Assembly: GCA_017548605.1 (NCBI GenBank)
Contig: JAFYZT010000026.1
Coordinates: 43,432 to 107,431 of the forward strand
Direction: 5' to 3'
Length of the DNA stretch: 64,000 nucleotides
Origin: Prevotella sp.
GTDB lineage: Bacteria; Bacteroidota; Bacteroidia; Bacteroidales; Bacteroidaceae
A program made the translations under genes and the position numbers. Each line of letters begins with the position of its first letter. Position 1 is the stretch's first letter. Below the pieces are notes generated by a model, which saw nothing but the letters and a program-made list of their open reading frames with translations, was not told the origin of the DNA and did not search any database. Below, piece by piece: positions 16,364 through 25,512 of this stretch.

Positions 16364-16391
16364 GTTGAGGGTTTAGTGTTGAGGGTTTAGT
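16364..16391. repeat. 14-base direct repeat x2 spanning the trpA stop
   Basis: Two perfect adjacent copies of GTTGAGGGTTTAGT. The right copy contains the trpA stop codon (16387-16389) and the left copy reaches the base next to the trpB ATG. Confidence 0.85.
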
Positions 16392-17163
16392 GTTCTAATG
16401 CTTCGTAGAGAGCGTCGAGCGCATCGGAGGGATTCTGGTGTTCGCTGAGCAGTGTAACGAATTTTGAGCCAATGATGGCCCCTGCAGCATTATCCTGGGC
16501 ACTTTGGAGTGTCTGTCGGTTGGATATACCGAATCCTATCATTCGTGGAGTTTTCAGGTTCATGCTGTTGATTCTTTGGAAATATGCTTGTTTCGTTTCG
16601 TTGAACTGTTGTTGTGCCCCCGTGATACTGGCGGATGACACCATATAGATGAACCCATCGGTATGTTGGTCGATAAGACGGATTCGCTCTTCCGACGTTT
16701 CCGGAGTAATCATCATGATGACACGCACATCGTATTTGTCGGCCAATGGCTTTACATCTGCTATATAGTCATCGAAGGGCAAATCAGGAATAATGGTTCC
16801 GCTGACCCCACATTCGACACACCGTTGGAAGAAATGTTCAAGACCATAGTGCATGATAGGATTGAGATAACTCATGATGACCAATGGGATTTTCACTTTA
16901 TCATTAATGTCGTGAAGCTGTGAGAGGAGGATATCTAGCGTCATACCATTTTTCAAGGCTGTCGTGGCAGCTGTTTGTATGACCGGGCCATCTGCCAGTG
17001 GGTCACTGAAGGGCATTCCCACCTCGACCATATCGATACCTTTATCTTGCATGGCAAGGATTACCTCACCGGTGCCATCAAGAGTAGGACATCCCGCACA
17101 AAAATAGAGCGACAACAGTTTTCTATTATCCCGTTGAGAGAAGAGTTGGTTGATTTTGTTCAT
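16387..17163 (-). CDS. trpA: Tryptophan synthase alpha chain
   Basis: 258 residues, TIM barrel. Catalytic Glu47 and Asp58 lie in VEVGMPFSDPLADGP. The phosphate-binding region is IGFGISNR and GAIIGSKFV. It splits indole-3-glycerol phosphate for TrpB. Located between trpC (26-base gap) and trpB, where Bacteroides would have trpF next to trpA. Confidence 0.95.
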   Translation of the reverse strand: MNKINQLFSQRDNRKLLSLYFCAGCPTLDGTGEVILAMQDKGIDMVEVGMPFSDPLADGPVIQTAATTALKNGMTLDILLSQLHDINDKVKIPLVIMSYLNPIMHYGLEHFFQRCVECGVSGTIIPDLPFDDYIADVKPLADKYDVRVIMMITPETSEERIRLIDQHTDGFIYMVSSASITGAQQQFNETKQAYFQRINSMNLKTPRMIGFGISNRQTLQSAQDNAAGAIIGSKFVTLLSEHQNPSDALDALYEALEH

Positions 17164-17189
17164 AACAGTTGTTTTAAGAGTTATTGGGG

Positions 17190-17984
17190 TTAGAGGAGTT
17201 GTTGTATGAACTGCTTGAGTGCAAGACCCGGGTCGGGCATTTTCATGAATTGTTCTCCGATGAGGAATCCCCGGTAGCCCACTTCACGCAGTTGTTTTAC
17301 CGTTAATGGGTTTGAAATGCCGCTTTCGCTAACCCAACATGCCCCTTTTGGCAATTTCTCTGCCAATCGAAACGAGTTTTGCACATCAGTGACGAAAGAG
17401 CCGAGATTTCTGTTATTGATTCCGAACATGTCAGGCTCCAATTCCGCGTAATGCAACTCCTCTTCACCATGCATCTCCAATAACACCTCCAGTTGTAATT
17501 GGTGAGCCTCATTGAGGAGTGTCCTGCATTCGTTTTTTGACAAATCGGCCGCTATGAGCAGAACCGCTGAAGCTCCGCAGAGACGCGCCTGCAACAGTTG
17601 ATACTCGTCGATAACGAAATTTTTGTAGAGCACAGGCGCAGAGACTCCTGATTCTCTTGCCACGGTGATGAAAGCATCGTCACCCCCGAAGAAATGGCTG
17701 TCGGTTAAAATGCTGATAGCAGTTGCCCCATTTTGTTGGTATTTCATTGGCACGACTTCAGCACTTGCATCTTTGTTGATCCACCCTTTAGATGGTGACT
17801 TTCTTTTAAATTCGGCGATGATACCTGTTGGAGAATCGAGCAATGCCTGTCGCATGGAGATTATTGGAGCGTTGTCAATCTTTCTTTCTACCAGCGTCAA
17901 CAGTTCTTTATAAGGAAGTCGCTGTTTTATTTCCATCAGTTCCTTCCGTTTATGTGCTACTATGTCATTAAGGATGTCTGTCAT
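17190..17984 (-). CDS. trpC: Indole-3-glycerol phosphate synthase
   Basis: 264 residues, a single IGPS domain with no fused phosphoribosylanthranilate isomerase. Active-site residues are visible: Glu58 and Lys60 in AEFKRKSPSKG, Lys121 in VLYKNFVID, Glu in LLEMHGEEEL, Asn in GINNRNL and Glu-Ser-Gly in VSESGIS. One base separates it from the trpD stop. Confidence 0.95.
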   Translation of the reverse strand: MTDILNDIVAHKRKELMEIKQRLPYKELLTLVERKIDNAPIISMRQALLDSPTGIIAEFKRKSPSKGWINKDASAEVVPMKYQQNGATAISILTDSHFFGGDDAFITVARESGVSAPVLYKNFVIDEYQLLQARLCGASAVLLIAADLSKNECRTLLNEAHQLQLEVLLEMHGEEELHYAELEPDMFGINNRNLGSFVTDVQNSFRLAEKLPKGACWVSESGISNPLTVKQLREVGYRGFLIGEQFMKMPDPGLALKQFIQQLL

Positions 17985-17985
17985 A

Positions 17986-18990
17986 TCACGAATTGATTTC
18001 TACGAATTTTTTGAATACTTTCAATGCCGCTCCACTCTCTATGGATGTACGGGCGATGTCAAGACATTCCTCAATGGTTTTTTCTCCCCTTTCGAGCACC
18101 TGTATACCAAACGCCGCGTTAGCCATAACGATTTCTTTCTGTGCCTGCAAGCATCGGTTTTCGAGTACGCTATCGAAGATATCTGCCGCCTCTTCTTCCG
18201 TTGCCCCTGCCACCAATTCGTGAGGTTGGGCAATGGATAGTCCCAGCTGTTGCGGTGAGAACACCCTTTCGTAGTTGTTAGTAGTCACTTTGAAGTCGCC
18301 AGTGAGTGATATCTCATCATACCCGTCGATGCTGTTGACGATGGCGTAGTCAATACCCATTTTCTGATATACATTATTATATAGGCGCATCTGGTCGAGA
18401 TTAGCCACCCCAAGAAGTTGGCATTTTGGCTGTGACGGATTGACGAGTGGACCGAGGAGGTTGAAGAATGTTGGAAACTGTAATGCTTTCCTGATATGTC
18501 CCACAAATTTCATGGCTTTCGCGAAGAGTTGAGCGTGAAGGTACACGATACCACATTCGTTGAGCGAGCGGTTGAGCAAGTCGCTGTCTGCCGTGAACTT
18601 CACGCCATGTTGTTGTATGACGTTAGAAGCTCCGCTTGTTGATGTAGCTGCGTAATTGCCATGTTTAGCCACTTTGTATCCCGCGCCGGCAATGACGAAA
18701 CACGCTGTTGTAGATATGTTAAACGTGTTTTTACGGTCTCCTCCCGTTCCCACCACGTCGATGTACCTGTCGGCTGATAAGATGGCGGGAACTCCCGTTT
18801 CAAGAATGCCATCGCGGAATCCTAACAGTTCATCGACGGTAATGCCACGCATCTGGATGGCTGTAAGCAGTGCCGCTATTTGTTCATCAGGAATTTCCCC
18901 TCTAGTAATGGCAAGAAGGATGTCATGTGTCTCATTACGCTGCAGTTTTTCCTGGTTGAGAATTCTGCCTAAAATTTCTTTCATTTCCAT
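17986..18990 (-). CDS. trpD: Anthranilate phosphoribosyltransferase
   Basis: 334 residues. PRPP-binding VGTGGDRKNTFNIST (~82-96), KHGNYAATSTSGASNVI, and the C-terminal half with NSIDGYDEISLTG. First structural gene after the attenuator. The leader between promoter and this ATG is about 185 bases. Confidence 0.95.
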   Translation of the reverse strand: MEMKEILGRILNQEKLQRNETHDILLAITRGEIPDEQIAALLTAIQMRGITVDELLGFRDGILETGVPAILSADRYIDVVGTGGDRKNTFNISTTACFVIAGAGYKVAKHGNYAATSTSGASNVIQQHGVKFTADSDLLNRSLNECGIVYLHAQLFAKAMKFVGHIRKALQFPTFFNLLGPLVNPSQPKCQLLGVANLDQMRLYNNVYQKMGIDYAIVNSIDGYDEISLTGDFKVTTNNYERVFSPQQLGLSIAQPHELVAGATEEEAADIFDSVLENRCLQAQKEIVMANAAFGIQVLERGEKTIEECLDIARTSIESGAALKVFKKFVEINS

Positions 18991-19036
18991 GATTGCTATG
19001 TTTTTTGATTTTAATTGATTTTTTTGAATAAAAAAG

Positions 19037-19059
19037 GGCCTGTCGTGGAACGACAGGCC
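19037..19059 (-). terminator. Attenuator terminator in the trp leader
   Basis: On the minus strand GGCCTGTCG / CGACAGGCC (9-10 bp, G+C rich, 3-5-base loop) is followed directly by CCTTTTTTATT. It lies 46 bases upstream of the trpD start codon and after the Trp-codon leader peptide, so it is placed to abort transcription before trpD. Confidence 0.9.
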
Positions 19060-19100
19060 TCAGTGTATCTTTTTTTCGATTACGCACACGGCTACGTTAC

Positions 19101-19163
19101 TCACGACTTTTTGAATCTTGAGTAGCGCCACCACCATGCGTTAAAGTTCGAAAATGTCATCAT
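19101..19163 (-). CDS. trpL: trp operon leader peptide (20 residues, Trp-Trp-Trp)
   Basis: Too short for normal gene calling. The minus strand reads MMTFSNFNAWWWRYSRFKKS then TGA, with three successive TGG codons (19128-19136). An AAGGA-like ribosome site lies 2-3 bases before the ATG pair. It starts about 12 bases after the predicted transcription start, downstream of a full promoter (19181-19211) and upstream of an intrinsic terminator (19037-19059). Between the two, alternative pairings can be drawn: TACTCA with TGAGTA next to the Trp codons, and GCC..GTGT with ACAC..GGC, which would take up part of the terminator's 5' arm. This is the layout of ribosome-mediated attenuation: a ribosome stalled for charged tRNA-Trp would favour the antiterminator. 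Confidence 0.85.
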   Translation of the reverse strand: MMTFSNFNAWWWRYSRFKKS

Positions 19164-19180
19164 ATCCTTGAATTTGGTTG

Positions 19181-19211
19181 CAAAGTTAATGATAAAAATT
19201 GATTCTGCAAA
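19181..19211 (-). promoter_or_regulatory. trp operon promoter
   Basis: Minus-strand TTTG (19208-19211), 19-base spacer, TAACTTTG (19181-19188). Exact Bacteroidota promoter. Transcription should start near 19175. Confidence 0.8.
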
Positions 19212-19272
19212 TAAAATGTAAGTTTTTTGCTAAAAAAAGATGAAATACTATGCTTTTCCAATAAAATCCAGG

Positions 19273-19683
19273 TTATGGTTGCTGAAGTGGCGTATCTTTG
19301 CGGTATGAGGTGCCCGTGAGGACACAGATGAGTTCACCCTTCTGGTTGGTTACTCGAACCTCAGCGTAGGGAATGCGGTGATGGTTGAATATTTCGCAGG
19401 CTTCAGCCGTCAAGCTATCGCCTTCTTTTGCTGATTTCAAGAATGAGATAGAGTTATTGATGCCGAAGGTGAGTTTACCGTGACTGTTCATGACCGCCGC
19501 TAATGCCAAGTCAGCCAGAGTGAAGAGTGCTCCTCCCTGACAAACGTTGCCACCATTGAGGTGTCGATGGCTGACAATCATGGTAGCTTTAGCATATCCT
19601 TCACTTATTTCAACAAGTTGGGCTCCGTTTTCTGCAGCGAAACGATCGTTTTTGTTGAGGAAATCCATGAGTTTCATATCCAT
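19273..19683 (-). CDS. PaaI-type hotdog-fold thioesterase
   Basis: 136 residues. The hotdog core RHLNGGNVCQGGALFTLADLALAAVMNS carries the HG..(Q)GG...LAD pattern of PaaI/acyl-CoA thioesterases, with the aspartate of LAD as expected catalytic residue. Substrate unknown. Own promoter at 19712-19719. Its stop lies about 60 bases upstream of the trp promoter, so read-through into the trp leader is possible as no terminator is visible. Confidence 0.85.
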   Translation of the reverse strand: MDMKLMDFLNKNDRFAAENGAQLVEISEGYAKATMIVSHRHLNGGNVCQGGALFTLADLALAAVMNSHGKLTFGINNSISFLKSAKEGDSLTAEACEIFNHHRIPYAEVRVTNQKGELICVLTGTSYRKDTPLQQP

Positions 19684-19711
19684 TGAATATAAAGAGTTGA
19701 GTTATGCTGTG

Positions 19712-19719
19712 CAAAGGTA
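19712..19719 (-). promoter_or_regulatory. Promoter -7 element of the thioesterase gene
   Basis: Minus-strand TACCTTTG, 28 bases before the ATG at 19683. Confidence 0.6.
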
Positions 19720-19818
19720 AGAAATAAATGAAAGGAATACGACAGTTTACGATAACGTTTTCAACATTAATGAGATTATTTTTCATGAAAAATTTGTTTA
19801 ATATTCAAAAAAAAATGC

Positions 19819-19826
19819 TATATTTG
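19819..19826 (+). promoter_or_regulatory. Promoter -7 element of the pectin locus
   Basis: TATATTTG with a TTTG 22 bases upstream, slightly long spacing. It leaves a ~170-base leader before the SusC ATG. The leader contains no hairpin I am sure of. No activator gene (HTCS, ECF sigma) lies in the window. Confidence 0.55.
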
Positions 19827-20005
19827 CAAAATCAAACAATTGGCAGTTGGTAATAAGTTGATATGCTGCTTTGTCCTTTTGTCACATTGTTTCTATGTGA
19901 ACCAAGCCCGCGAGGGTGTTACGAACTACTTAAAACAGGAACTTACCATCATTGACATTCAAGCGGTAATAAACCTAAGACAATTTTAACTAAACCTAAA
20001 TATTT

Positions 20006-23000
20006 ATGTCTGGAAAATTTAAAATCTTTCGGATTGCGCTCATGTTCATTCTGGCCATGGTGGCTGGAGGCATGTCCGCGCAAAACATCACAGGTAATGT
20101 GACCGATTCGAGCGGAGAACCCATTATCGGTGCCACGATTATGGAGACCGGCACCAGCAATGGCACCGTGACCGACATTGACGGAAACTTTACCTTGAGC
20201 AATGTGAAAGGCAATCAGATTACCGTCTCGTACATCGGTATGAAGACACAACAGGTGAATATTGCCGGCAAGTCAACCGTGAACATCACCCTCGAAGACG
20301 AGTCGACCACGTTGAACGATGTGGTGGTGATTGGTTACGGTACAGTGAGAAAGAAAGACTTGACAGGTGCCGTCAGCACCGTCAAGGGTCAAGATTTGGT
20401 CAAGGTACCTGTGACCAATGTCGCCGAAGCCTTGACCGGTAAGTTGGCCGGTGTTCAGATTACCACCTCCGACGGTTCTCCCGATGCCGAGATGTTGATT
20501 CGCGTGCGTGGTGGCGGTTCTATTACCGGTGACAACTCACCTCTATATATTGTTGACGGCTTCCCCGTATCGAGCATCAGCGACATTGCCTCGAGTGACA
20601 TTGAGGACATCACAGTGTTGAAGGACGCTGCCTCCACTGCCATCTACGGTAGTCAGGGTGCCAACGGTGTGATCCTCATCACAACGAAGAGTGCCAAGGA
20701 AGGTAAGACCCAAGTGAGTTACAATATGTATATCCAGGGTAAGACCATCCGCAAGAAGTTAGACACGATGACCCCCAGACAATATGTACGTTACTTGTAT
20801 GAGCGCCAAGCCTTACAGGGCAACAGTGGCATCAGTGCGTACGAGAAGCGTTTTGGTGCTTGGGATGACATCGACCTGTACGACTATCAGGCCGGTCACG
20901 ACTGGCAAGATGAGATGTTCGGCAACCACGACATCTCCCAGAACCACAACCTGAGCATCAGTGGTGGTACAGAGAAGACCAAGTTCACGTTAAGTGGCAG
21001 CTATGCCAACGACAACAGTCTGATGGAGGGTAACGGTTACCGTCGTTACAACCTCAGTGCCAAGTTGCAACATGAGTTGTACAAGAACCTAACTTTAGAC
21101 TTCGGTTTCCGTCTGGCTGACACTGAAGTGAAGGGTATGGGTACCGGTGGCGGCAGTTACAAGATTCGTTCTTATGATGCCATTATGACCGGCCCCGTGT
21201 TCGGTCTTTACGACCAAATTCAAGTAGATCCGGGCATGATGTCGGAAGAAGAGTACGAGGAATATATTAGTGGTACGCGTACCTTGAAAGACAGGGTGAA
21301 TGACTATTGGCGCAGGAAGGATGACAAGCGTTACAATTTCAACGCAGCCTTGACCTGGAAAATTACCAAGCACTTCACCTATCGTGCCGAAGGCGGTTAT
21401 GAGTATCTGTTTACCCAACAGAAAGACTGGTATGGAGCCCGTTCGAACAAAGCCGTTCAGGATGGTGGCAGTCTGCCAATGGGTGAGTGGTACAAGCGTG
21501 ATACGTGGAAGATGCGCGGCACCCATACATTGACGTGGAAGCAGAAGTTCAACGACATCCACGATTTCAACGTTATGGTAGGTCAGGAATATGTAGCCAC
21601 CAACTATGAGCAGTTGGGTACGTTGACCTTCAAATATTTCCAGAAGGACATCACACCTGAGAAGATGTTTGCCTCGATACAGAACAACAGCCATGCCACT
21701 GGTGCCCAGACTTTGGCCTCTACTTTGGGCCAAGAAGACCGCACCATCTCGTTCCTTAGTCGTATCATGTACACCTTGATGGACCGTTACTTGTTTACCG
21801 TGACGTTGCGTGAGGACGGTTCTTCGAAGTTCAGCCGTGGCAACCGTTGGGGTTTCTTCCCTGCCTTCGCTTTCGGTTGGCGCATTGCCGAGGAGCCTTG
21901 GATGGAGAGCACCCGCAACTGGTTGAGCAACCTGAAGCTTCGTGCCTCCTATGGTACCGCCGGTAACAACCGTATTGGTTCTGCCATGTTTGAAACTACC
22001 TATAAAGCCTACTCCAGTTCGAAGTATTACGGAGCCGGCAACCAGCAGAACCCCCATTATACTTTGAACAACTCCCAATTGGCCAATCCCGACTTGAAAT
22101 GGGAGACCACCATTACCCGCAACATCGGTTTGGACTTCGGTTTCTTCCATGAGCGCCTGACCGGTAGTTTGGATTTCTATTGGAACACGGTGAAAGACCT
22201 GTTGGTGGAAGTGCCCATTACCTCCATCGGTTACACCTCGATGCAGCGCAATGTGGGCCAGACCTCGAACAAAGGTATTGAGTTGACGTTAAATGCCGTA
22301 GCTTTACAGCATAAGGATTATTCATTGAATTTCAATTTCAACATTGGTTACAACAAGAACAATGTGGACAAGTTGACCGACGGTGTTACCTCGATGCAGT
22401 TCAATTCGGGCGGTTTCTCCACCGACATGCGTGGTGCTGATGACTACCGAGTAATCGTTGACCAACCTCTTGGTTTGGTTTGGGGCTTTGAATATGACGG
22501 CATCTACGGTGTCGATGATTTCGAGACCTATGTTGATGAGAACGGCAAGACTCAGTTCCAGTTTGACAAGTCTGGCAACTATATCCTGAAAGAAGGTGTA
22601 GTTGACAATACTTTCCTGACAGCCGGCAGCCGTGGTGGTTTGCGTCCTGGTGCCATGAAATTCAAGGACCAGAATGGTGATGGCAAGATTGATGCCGACA
22701 ATGACCGTACCATCATCGGCAAGACCCAGCCCAAGTTCACCGGTGGTTTCGGTTTGAACGCCACCTACAAATGGTTTGACCTGAGTGCCAACTTCAACTT
22801 CGTGGTAGGCAACGACGTATATAACATGGACAGGATGGTTGCTTCACAGAGTTACCGTAACCAATGGGCCGCCCTCCGTCAGGAGATGACACCTGTTACT
22901 CTTGGTGGTGAGTCGTGGACCTATCTCGACCAGAATACCGGCGAGATTGTGACTGACTACGAAACATTGAAAGCCATGAACGCCAATGCCACCCGTTGGT

Positions 23001-23314
23001 CAGGTCTGACCATGTCGGACAACAACCCCACCCCGAACTCCGCTTTTATTGAGGATGGATCGTTCCTCCGCTTGCAAAACATCACCTTAGGTTTCACACT
23101 CCCAAGGGAATGGATACAGCGTTTTGCCTGTCAGCAGTTCCGTATCTACTGCACCTTGAACAATGTGTTCTGTCTGACCAACTACAGCGGTTACGACCCC
23201 GAGGTGAACTCTGCTATCCGCAACTCAAAGACCAGCGGTCTGACCCCCGGTGCCGATTTCTCGGCCTATCCGAAGTCATTCTCATGGACTGTAGGTGCCA
23301 ACATCACATTCTAA
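20006..23314 (+). CDS. SusC-like TonB-dependent outer-membrane receptor
   Basis: 1102 residues. Signal peptide up to GMSAQ. CarboxypepD_reg-like domain (NITGNVTDSSGEPIIGATIM... to ~residue 100), then the DVVVIGYGTVRKKDLTGAVS motif that opens the plug of SusC proteins, plug (~115-220, with VDGFPV and YGSQGANGVILITTK) and a 22-strand barrel ending AYPKSFSWTVGANITF. Imports oligosaccharides with the SusD lid using TonB energy. Next to SusD and a PL1 pectate lyase, so the ligand is most likely pectin-derived oligogalacturonate. Confidence 0.95.
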   Translation: MSGKFKIFRIALMFILAMVAGGMSAQNITGNVTDSSGEPIIGATIMETGTSNGTVTDIDGNFTLSNVKGNQITVSYIGMKTQQVNIAGKSTVNITLEDESTTLNDVVVIGYGTVRKKDLTGAVSTVKGQDLVKVPVTNVAEALTGKLAGVQITTSDGSPDAEMLIRVRGGGSITGDNSPLYIVDGFPVSSISDIASSDIEDITVLKDAASTAIYGSQGANGVILITTKSAKEGKTQVSYNMYIQGKTIRKKLDTMTPRQYVRYLYERQALQGNSGISAYEKRFGAWDDIDLYDYQAGHDWQDEMFGNHDISQNHNLSISGGTEKTKFTLSGSYANDNSLMEGNGYRRYNLSAKLQHELYKNLTLDFGFRLADTEVKGMGTGGGSYKIRSYDAIMTGPVFGLYDQIQVDPGMMSEEEYEEYISGTRTLKDRVNDYWRRKDDKRYNFNAALTWKITKHFTYRAEGGYEYLFTQQKDWYGARSNKAVQDGGSLPMGEWYKRDTWKMRGTHTLTWKQKFNDIHDFNVMVGQEYVATNYEQLGTLTFKYFQKDITPEKMFASIQNNSHATGAQTLASTLGQEDRTISFLSRIMYTLMDRYLFTVTLREDGSSKFSRGNRWGFFPAFAFGWRIAEEPWMESTRNWLSNLKLRASYGTAGNNRIGSAMFETTYKAYSSSKYYGAGNQQNPHYTLNNSQLANPDLKWETTITRNIGLDFGFFHERLTGSLDFYWNTVKDLLVEVPITSIGYTSMQRNVGQTSNKGIELTLNAVALQHKDYSLNFNFNIGYNKNNVDKLTDGVTSMQFNSGGFSTDMRGADDYRVIVDQPLGLVWGFEYDGIYGVDDFETYVDENGKTQFQFDKSGNYILKEGVVDNTFLTAGSRGGLRPGAMKFKDQNGDGKIDADNDRTIIGKTQPKFTGGFGLNATYKWFDLSANFNFVVGNDVYNMDRMVASQSYRNQWAALRQEMTPVTLGGESWTYLDQNTGEIVTDYETLKAMNANATRWSGLTMSDNNPTPNSAFIEDGSFLRLQNITLGFTLPREWIQRFACQQFRIYCTLNNVFCLTNYSGYDPEVNSAIRNSKTSGLTPGADFSAYPKSFSWTVGANITF

Positions 23315-23333
23315 ACCATATATTTACAAAGAC

Positions 23334-25403
23334 ATGAAAAAATTATATTTATATATTGCAGCGTTGGCCATGACGATGGGCATCTGTTCGTGTGAGGACA
23401 TGCTCGACACCGAATCGCTGTCGACCGACAACCTGGAGTATGTTACTTCAAACGCCACCGACGCCCGCAAGATGATTGACCATGTGTATTCATATTTCTG
23501 TGAAGACACCTACACCTCGCGTATGAGCACCAACTGGATGCAAAATACAGATATCGAGGTTGGTTTTCTGACCAAGGCCAACACCGAAGAAGCCACCCGT
23601 CGTGGTATCTGGGCTTTGAATGCCCACCATTTCAGTGACATCAAGAATGCCTGGGATAATGGTTTTAAAGCCATTGACTTCTCGAATCAGATTATCGTGG
23701 GTATTGAGAGCAGCGACGCCTACAAGAATGGTGACCGCGATATGAAACATTTATTGGGTGAAACTTACTGTCTGCGTGCTTATTGGTACTGGCTGATGTG
23801 TAATTTCTGGGCCGATGTACCCTTCGCCACCACGCCGACCTCCAATACCGACCTGCACAATGACCCGCGTACCGACAAGAACATCATCTACAGCCACCTG
23901 ATTCAAGACCTGATTGACCATGAGGCAGAGATGAAGTGGAGCAGCGAGGTAACCGTTGAGCGCATGAGCCGCGACTTTGCCCTGGGTTTCATCGCGAAGC
24001 TTGCTATGTTCCGTGCCGGTTATTCCATGCAGGCCGACGGTACGATGCGCCGTAGCACCGAGACTGGAGAGGAATACACCGTTCATTATGTTGACGAGAA
24101 CGGCAATGCCGCTACCGCCAGCAGCGCCGATGACTACTACAAGGTAGCCAAGGCCTACGCCCTTAAGCTTATCAACCTGAAGCCCCATACCCTTCTGGCT
24201 AAATACAAGGAAATATTCGACAACGAGATTAACGGCTGCAATCCTGCCGACGGTGATGTGTTGTTCGAGATGGGCTTTGTTCCTAACAGTGGCGGTGATA
24301 TCGGTTGGTGTCATGGTCTGAGTGTCGTTGCCAGCACCAAGGGAGCCGGTACCACTTATACCAACCTCATGCCGAGCTACGCCTGCTCGTTCGACCCTGA
24401 TGACCAGCGTCTGCCCGTGACGTGTGTGAACTACCGTTACCTGTACGACGACAAGCAGGCCGCCACCGATGCTTTGGGCATCCAACCTGCCAAGTGGTGC
24501 CGCATGGACCTCTCTGTGACGAGTGTCGCCTCCAAGGGCACCGGTATCAACTGGCCCGTTCTGCGCTATGCCGACGTGTTATTGCTGTTGGCAGAGGCCG
24601 ACAACGAGATTAACGGTGGTCCTACTGATTTGGCCCGTCAGATGCTGAAGCTAGTTCGCGACCGAGCCTTCAACAGTTCAAAGAACAAGAGTCAGAAGGT
24701 GGACGTTTATATAGCCGGATTGAGTGACTACAAATCATTCAAAGAAGCTATCATTAATGAGCGCGCATGGGAGTTTGGCGGCGAGAACATCCGCAAGTTC
24801 GACCTGGTTCGTTGGAATAACTATTCCGAGAAGGTAGTAGATGCCATCGAGTGGATTCGCAACGTAGCCATGAACTACAGCCAAACGAGCATTGTTAACG
24901 GCGAGTTCCTGTATGACAAGAACCAAGAGATTGTGCCTATGGATGCTGCCAATCGTTTGTATTATAACTACAAGAAGGGACAGGTAGTGTTTGAAAATGA
25001 CTACTTTACCTACCGTGACCGCACAGAGAGTCCATACAATACCGCCGAGCGTCTGGCTGATGACGACATCAAGGCCAGTGGAGCCACCTACAGCGGTTTG
25101 AAGTATGTGAACTTCCTGGAGGCATTGATGAGCGTGAGCGATACTGATCCCGAGACAAAGCAGAAGTATGGTTCTTACGAAGACGAGAACGGCAAGGAAG
25201 TCGTTATCAAGAAAGGTATCTTGAATGAGCGTATCCGTTACTCCTGGATTGGTTTGACCGGTGGTGTGTTGGACACTGGTGTTGAAGACCTGACACCAAT
25301 TCGTTCGAAGGTTGCTCCTTATGTCATGCCTATTCCGTCAGACCGTATCATGTCGTCGGGCGGTGTGTTGAACAACAATGGCTACGGAATACTTAATCCG
25401 TAA
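23334..25403 (+). CDS. SusD/RagB-like glycan-binding lipoprotein
   Basis: 689 residues from the ATG at 23334, 19 bases after the SusC stop. Lipoprotein signal MKKLYLYIAALAMTMGICSC with Cys20 and acidic ED behind it, as in surface-exposed Bacteroidota lipoproteins. Tetratricopeptide-like scaffold and the conserved C-terminal region (YADVLLLLAEADNEI, INERAWEFGGENIRKFDLVRWN). Larger than the usual 500-600 residues, so a long surface-exposed insert is likely. Forms the lid of the SusC pore. Confidence 0.95.
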   Translation: MKKLYLYIAALAMTMGICSCEDMLDTESLSTDNLEYVTSNATDARKMIDHVYSYFCEDTYTSRMSTNWMQNTDIEVGFLTKANTEEATRRGIWALNAHHFSDIKNAWDNGFKAIDFSNQIIVGIESSDAYKNGDRDMKHLLGETYCLRAYWYWLMCNFWADVPFATTPTSNTDLHNDPRTDKNIIYSHLIQDLIDHEAEMKWSSEVTVERMSRDFALGFIAKLAMFRAGYSMQADGTMRRSTETGEEYTVHYVDENGNAATASSADDYYKVAKAYALKLINLKPHTLLAKYKEIFDNEINGCNPADGDVLFEMGFVPNSGGDIGWCHGLSVVASTKGAGTTYTNLMPSYACSFDPDDQRLPVTCVNYRYLYDDKQAATDALGIQPAKWCRMDLSVTSVASKGTGINWPVLRYADVLLLLAEADNEINGGPTDLARQMLKLVRDRAFNSSKNKSQKVDVYIAGLSDYKSFKEAIINERAWEFGGENIRKFDLVRWNNYSEKVVDAIEWIRNVAMNYSQTSIVNGEFLYDKNQEIVPMDAANRLYYNYKKGQVVFENDYFTYRDRTESPYNTAERLADDDIKASGATYSGLKYVNFLEALMSVSDTDPETKQKYGSYEDENGKEVVIKKGILNERIRYSWIGLTGGVLDTGVEDLTPIRSKVAPYVMPIPSDRIMSSGGVLNNNGYGILNP

Positions 25404-25512
25404 TAGGATGTAGGATGAGCGATGAAGACCGAACAATAGCGGTTGAAGGATTGCCATCCAACCAATCAACAAGAAATAGCATTCAGAGATAAGAAACAAA
25501 TAATAAATAGTT

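Noticed and set aside
21095-22150. 351-codon minus-strand frame inside the SusC gene
   Set aside because: Codon bias of the SusC gene keeps the opposite frame open; no recognisable domain.
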